Shown here piece after piece: positions 5,613 to 8,097 of a stretch of DNA of 8,097 nucleotides. The notes beneath the pieces were generated by a model. It had not been told where the DNA came from. It did no database searches and saw only the letters and a list, made by a program, of their open reading frames with translations. Position 1 is the stretch's first letter. The number at the start of each line of letters is the position of its first letter. Position numbers and translations under genes: made by a program. Origin of the DNA: an uncultured Negativicutes bacterium (lineage in GTDB: Bacteria; Bacillota; Negativicutes; Acidaminococcales; Acidaminococcaceae); contig CALAZX010000201.1 of assembly GCA_937926555.1 (NCBI GenBank), positions 1 through 8,097 on the forward strand, in the 5' to 3' direction.

Positions 5613-6953
5613 TCAGCCCAGCTCCGCTGCCACCACTTCGGCGATGGCGTTGGCGATCTGCTCCAGCTCAACCTGGTTGGGACCTTCCGCCATGATGCGG
5701 ATCAGCGGCTCGGTACCGGAAGCGCGGACCAGGATCTGGCCGTTGTCGCCCATCTCCTCGGTGTACTTGGCGATGACGGCGCGGATGGCCTCGTTCTCCT
5801 CCCAGCCGTCCTTGTTCTTCACCCGCACGTTCAGCAGGGTCTGGGGATATTTCTTCATCAGCTTGCCCAGCTCGGACAGGCGCTTGTTGTTCTGCACCAT
5901 GGCACAGAGCAGCTGCACGGCGGTGAGGATGCCGTCGCCGGTCTTGGCGAACTCGGAGAAGATGATGTGGCCGGACTGCTCGCCGCCCAGATTGTAGCCG
6001 TGTTTCAGCATCTCTTCCAGCACGTAGCGGTCGCCCACCTTGGTCTTCACGGTCTGGCCGCCCATCTCGCGGAAGGCCTTGTGGAGACCGATATTGCTCA
6101 TGACAGTGACAACCAGCATGTTGTCCTTCAGTTTCTTCTTGCGCATCAGCTCCTGGGCGCAGATCAGCATCATCTGGTCGCCGTCCAGGACTTCGCCTTT
6201 CTCGTTTACCGCCAGGCAGCGGTCGGCGTCGCCGTCATTGGCGATACCCACGTCGGCGCCGTACTCCATCACTTTCAGCTGCAGGGCGTCCAGATGGGTG
6301 GAGCCGCAGCCGCGGTTGATGTTGATGCCGTTGGGCTCGTCGAAGATAGGCATCACTTCGGCGCCCAGCATACTCAGGATCAGCGGCGCGATCTTGCTGT
6401 TGGCGCCGTTGGAGCAGTCCATCACAACTTTCAGGCCGTTAAGCTTGCAGGGAGCACTCTTCACGATATGCTCCACATACAGCGCGTCCAGACCCTTCTC
6501 CCGGATCACACGGCCCACGGAGGAACCGCTGGGAGCCTGGCTGTAGTCGATGGGAGCGTTCACCAGCTCCTCGATCTCGTCCTCCACCGCGTCCGGCAGC
6601 TTGTAGCCGTTATGGGCGAAGAATTTGATGCCGTTGTCCTCGAAGGGATTGTGGGATGCGGAAATCACCACGCCTGCGTTGGCTTTCACCTTCTCGGTGA
6701 GGAAAGACACCGCCGGGGTGCAGATCACTCCCAGCAGATGGGCGTTGCCGCCTGCGCTGCAGATGCCTGCCGCCAGGGCGGATTCCAGCATGGTGCCGGA
6801 AAGACGGGTGTCCCGTCCGATGATTATTTTCGGTGTGGCGGTCTCCCGTCCGAAATACTGCGCTGCCGCCCGTCCCAGCTTGAATGCCAGCTCGGGAGTC
6901 AGCTGCGTGTTGGCCGTGCCTCTCACACCGTCAGTTCCAAATAAACGTGCCAT
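5613..6953 (-). CDS. glmM: Phosphoglucosamine mutase
   Basis: Cytoplasmic alpha-D-phosphohexomutase that interconverts glucosamine-6-phosphate and glucosamine-1-phosphate, the step after GlmS toward UDP-GlcNAc. At 446 aa it has the normal length (E. coli 445). Order of motifs: N-terminal LFGTDGVRG (4-12); active-site loop ISASHNP with the phosphoserine at Ser100; metal-binding loop DGDADR (240-245) with Asp240, Asp242 and Asp244; sugar-binding GGEQSGH (323-329); and the C-terminal phosphate-binding loop RASGTEPLIRI (410-420). The GEQSGH/SASHNP pattern separates GlmM from PgcA/ManB-type mutases. The ATG at 6953 has GGAGG 7 nt upstream (6965-6961). It lies upstream of glmS on the same strand, separated by 351 nt of regulatory leader. 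It has its own promoter (7041-7013). In Bacillus the gene is preceded by cdaA-cdaR; here it is instead divergent from a sensor-kinase gene. Confidence 0.98.
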   Translation of the reverse strand: MARLFGTDGVRGTANTQLTPELAFKLGRAAAQYFGRETATPKIIIGRDTRLSGTMLESALAAGICSAGGNAHLLGVICTPAVSFLTEKVKANAGVVISASHNPFEDNGIKFFAHNGYKLPDAVEDEIEELVNAPIDYSQAPSGSSVGRVIREKGLDALYVEHIVKSAPCKLNGLKVVMDCSNGANSKIAPLILSMLGAEVMPIFDEPNGININRGCGSTHLDALQLKVMEYGADVGIANDGDADRCLAVNEKGEVLDGDQMMLICAQELMRKKKLKDNMLVVTVMSNIGLHKAFREMGGQTVKTKVGDRYVLEEMLKHGYNLGGEQSGHIIFSEFAKTGDGILTAVQLLCAMVQNNKRLSELGKLMKKYPQTLLNVRVKNKDGWEENEAIRAVIAKYTEEMGDNGQILVRASGTEPLIRIMAEGPNQVELEQIANAIAEVVAAELG

Positions 6954-6966
6954 GCGATAACCTCCA

Positions 6967-6997
6967 GTTAAAGCTCTTTTTGGTTGAAGCTCTTTTT
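6967..6997. repeat. Tandem 15-nt repeat in the glmM leader
   Basis: GTTRAAGCTCTTTTT occurs at 6967-6981 and again at 6983-6997 on the plus strand, 14 of 15 bases identical, 16-nt period. In the glmM mRNA it reads AAAAAGAGCTTYAAC twice, filling most of the leader from just after the expected transcript start (about 7006) to just before the GGAGG ribosome site. It could be a protein- or RNA-binding element, or only a chance duplication; function unknown. Confidence 0.6.
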
Positions 6998-7012
6998 TTC
7001 TGTATCTTTGTA

Positions 7013-7041
7013 ATTATACTCTCTCCCCGTCAGTTATGCAA
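7013..7041 (-). promoter_or_regulatory. Promoter of glmM
   Basis: A perfect TATAAT (7018-7013, minus strand) is preceded after 17 nt by TTGCAT (7041-7036), a weak -35 box (3 of 6). Transcription should begin near 7006, about 50 nt before the glmM ATG. The leader carries the tandem AAAAAGAGCTTYAAC repeat. Confidence 0.7.
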
Positions 7042-7149
7042 GGGAGGAAGTATGTATTCCGCAGACTCCCGCCACTTCTCCTTTAATGTTGGAAAACAGA
7101 AAAACCTCTCTTTTCCCGCCGCCGCTCCCTACTGCTCCGGAAGAAAATA

Positions 7150-7158
7150 TGGTATGAT
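7150..7158 (+). promoter_or_regulatory. Extended -10 promoter of the LytS-type kinase gene
   Basis: TGG-TATGAT forms an extended -10 box (TG at 7150-7151, hexamer 7153-7158, 5 of 6 matches). No good -35 box stands 17 nt upstream, which is tolerated by extended -10 promoters. Transcription would start near 7165, about 50 nt before the ATG at 7215. Confidence 0.5.
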
Positions 7159-7214
7159 AATAGGAAATAACGTCTTTCCGTATTGTCAGTCGTGTGGTCA
7201 ATCGAGGTGCTCTT

Positions 7215-8097
7215 ATGGAACTTCTGTTCATGCTGTTGGGAAATGTCTGCATCACCACCATGATCGCCTACCTGCTGGGACGCAGCAGGACGGTGCAGCG
7301 CTGGATGCTGTCGCCGCCCACCTGGCAGGCCGGCATCTTCTTCACCCTGGTGTTCTCCGCCCTGTCCATCGTCTCCTCCTATTACGGGACGAGGATCAGC
7401 GGCGCCCTGGCCAGCACCCGCATCGTGGGCACCCTCATGGGCGGCATCATCGGCGGTCCCTATGTGGGCCTGGCGGTAGGTCTCCTGGGAGGACTCCACC
7501 GGTACAGCCTGGGCGGCTTCACTGCGGTGAGCTGCGGCTTCGCCACGGCCCTGGCGGGTCTCATGGCCGGTCTGGTCCGCTCCCGCTACACCTTCAGCGA
7601 GATGAGCTGGAAGACAGCTGCCCTCATCGCCCTTATGGCGGAAGTGATGCAGAAGGGGCTGACCCTGATTTTCGCCAAGCCTTTCGAACAGGCCTGGGCC
7701 TTCGAGAAAGTGGCGGCCATCCCCACCACCTGCGTCACCATCATCGGCACGGTGCTCTTCCTCCTCATCATGAAGGATATGCACAGGCAGTCCGCCATGG
7801 CGGGGGCCGAAGCGGCGCAGAAGGCGCTGGGCATCGCCACGGAATCCATGCCCTACCTGCGCAAGGGACTGACCCCGGAATCCGCCCAGAAGACGGCGGA
7901 GCTGATTGTGCAGATCTCCGGCGCGGCGGCGGTGGCCATCACCGACACGGAGACCGTGCTGGGCTACGCCGGTGTCCCCTCGGAAGGACACCAGACAGGT
8001 CTCCATCTCCGCTTCCCCATCACCTACCAGGTGCTGAAGACGGGGCGGACCCTGACCTTCTCCGGTGACCACGGCTGCGGCAATCAGGACTGTCCCC
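7215..8097 (+). CDS. LytS/BtsS-type membrane sensor histidine kinase (partial, N-terminal 294 residues)
   Basis: N-terminal part of a sensor kinase of the LytS/YehU(BtsS)/YpdA family; the gene continues past the right edge. The ATG at 7215 has a GAGGTG ribosome site 5 nt upstream. Residues 1-190 hold the 5TM-LYT membrane sensor, with hydrophobic segments near 2-21, 38-57, 68-92, 100-121, 133-153 and 170-187 and the family signature RIVGTLMGGIIGGPYVGL...GLHRYSLGGFTAVSCG (69-108). Residues about 205-294 are the start of the GAF-like domain (KGLTPESAQKTAELI...GAAAVAITDTETVLGYAG). The histidine-bearing kinase domain and ATPase lie outside the window, so catalytic integrity cannot be judged. Family members pair with a LytTR response regulator, usually the next gene. 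Known inputs in the family include pyruvate (BtsS) and cell-envelope or membrane-potential changes (staphylococcal LytS). Membership is certain; the signal is not. Confidence 0.92.
   Translation, partial: MELLFMLLGNVCITTMIAYLLGRSRTVQRWMLSPPTWQAGIFFTLVFSALSIVSSYYGTRISGALASTRIVGTLMGGIIGGPYVGLAVGLLGGLHRYSLGGFTAVSCGFATALAGLMAGLVRSRYTFSEMSWKTAALIALMAEVMQKGLTLIFAKPFEQAWAFEKVAAIPTTCVTIIGTVLFLLIMKDMHRQSAMAGAEAAQKALGIATESMPYLRKGLTPESAQKTAELIVQISGAAAVAITDTETVLGYAGVPSEGHQTGLHLRFPITYQVLKTGRTLTFSGDHGCGNQDCP

Noticed and set aside
5967..6944. 325-aa open frame on the plus strand, opposite glmM
   Set aside because: Antisense shadow of glmM, composed mainly of His, Ala, Val and Gln, with no domain.
6884..8068. 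394-aa plus-strand open frame covering the start of the sensor kinase
   Set aside because: Wrong frame: its second half is Arg/His/Pro/Gly-rich, whereas the frame starting at 7215 gives an unmistakable LytS membrane sensor plus GAF region.
7083..8072. 329-aa minus-strand open frame opposite the sensor kinase
   Set aside because: Antisense shadow of the LytS-type gene without domain, ribosome site or promoter.

Overview
The window looks like chromosomal DNA from a low-to-moderately GC-rich member of the Firmicutes (Bacillota), possibly class Negativicutes. Three things suggest this: a glmS self-cleaving ribozyme in front of glmS, a glmM-glmS gene pair, and strong AGGAGG-type ribosome binding sites and sigma-A-like promoters. 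Coding regions are GC-rich and intergenic regions are AT-rich. The lineage below phylum is a guess. No tRNA, rRNA, IS element, CRISPR array or phage gene is visible.

Layout: (1) Bases 1-2156, minus strand: the first two genes of an ABC importer operon, a two-module inner-membrane permease (GTG start at 2156) followed 29 nt later by its ATPase, which is cut by the left edge. (2) Bases 2157-2407: an AT-rich divergent control region with two face-to-face promoters and three copies of TTTTGAAA, two of them well placed on the promoters. (3) Bases 2408-3268, plus strand: an RpiR-family regulator with an HTH and a sugar-phosphate-binding SIS domain. (4) Bases 3294-3393: two intrinsic terminators separating the convergent rpiR-type gene and glmS. 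(5) Bases 3432-5261, minus: glmS. (6) Bases 5262-5612: a long leader holding, in transcription order, a 30-bp dyad over a promoter, a terminator-like hairpin, the glmS ribozyme and the glmS ribosome binding site. (7) Bases 5613-6953, minus: glmM with its own promoter. (8) Bases 7215-8097, plus: the N-terminal part of a LytS/BtsS-type sensor kinase, cut by the right edge.

Biology: GlmS makes glucosamine-6-phosphate from fructose-6-phosphate and glutamine, and GlmM converts it to glucosamine-1-phosphate for UDP-GlcNAc, cell-wall and LPS synthesis. The ribozyme closes a feedback loop, because glucosamine-6-phosphate triggers cleavage of the glmS mRNA. The ABC importer resembles FbpBC/AfuBC. Its divergent partner has a sugar-phosphate sensor domain, which favours a phosphorylated carbohydrate over ferric iron as the substrate, but this is inference. 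The most interesting parts of the window are regulatory: the layered glmS leader (operator-like dyad, promoter, terminator hairpin, ribozyme) and the TTTTGAAA repeats in the importer/regulator control region.
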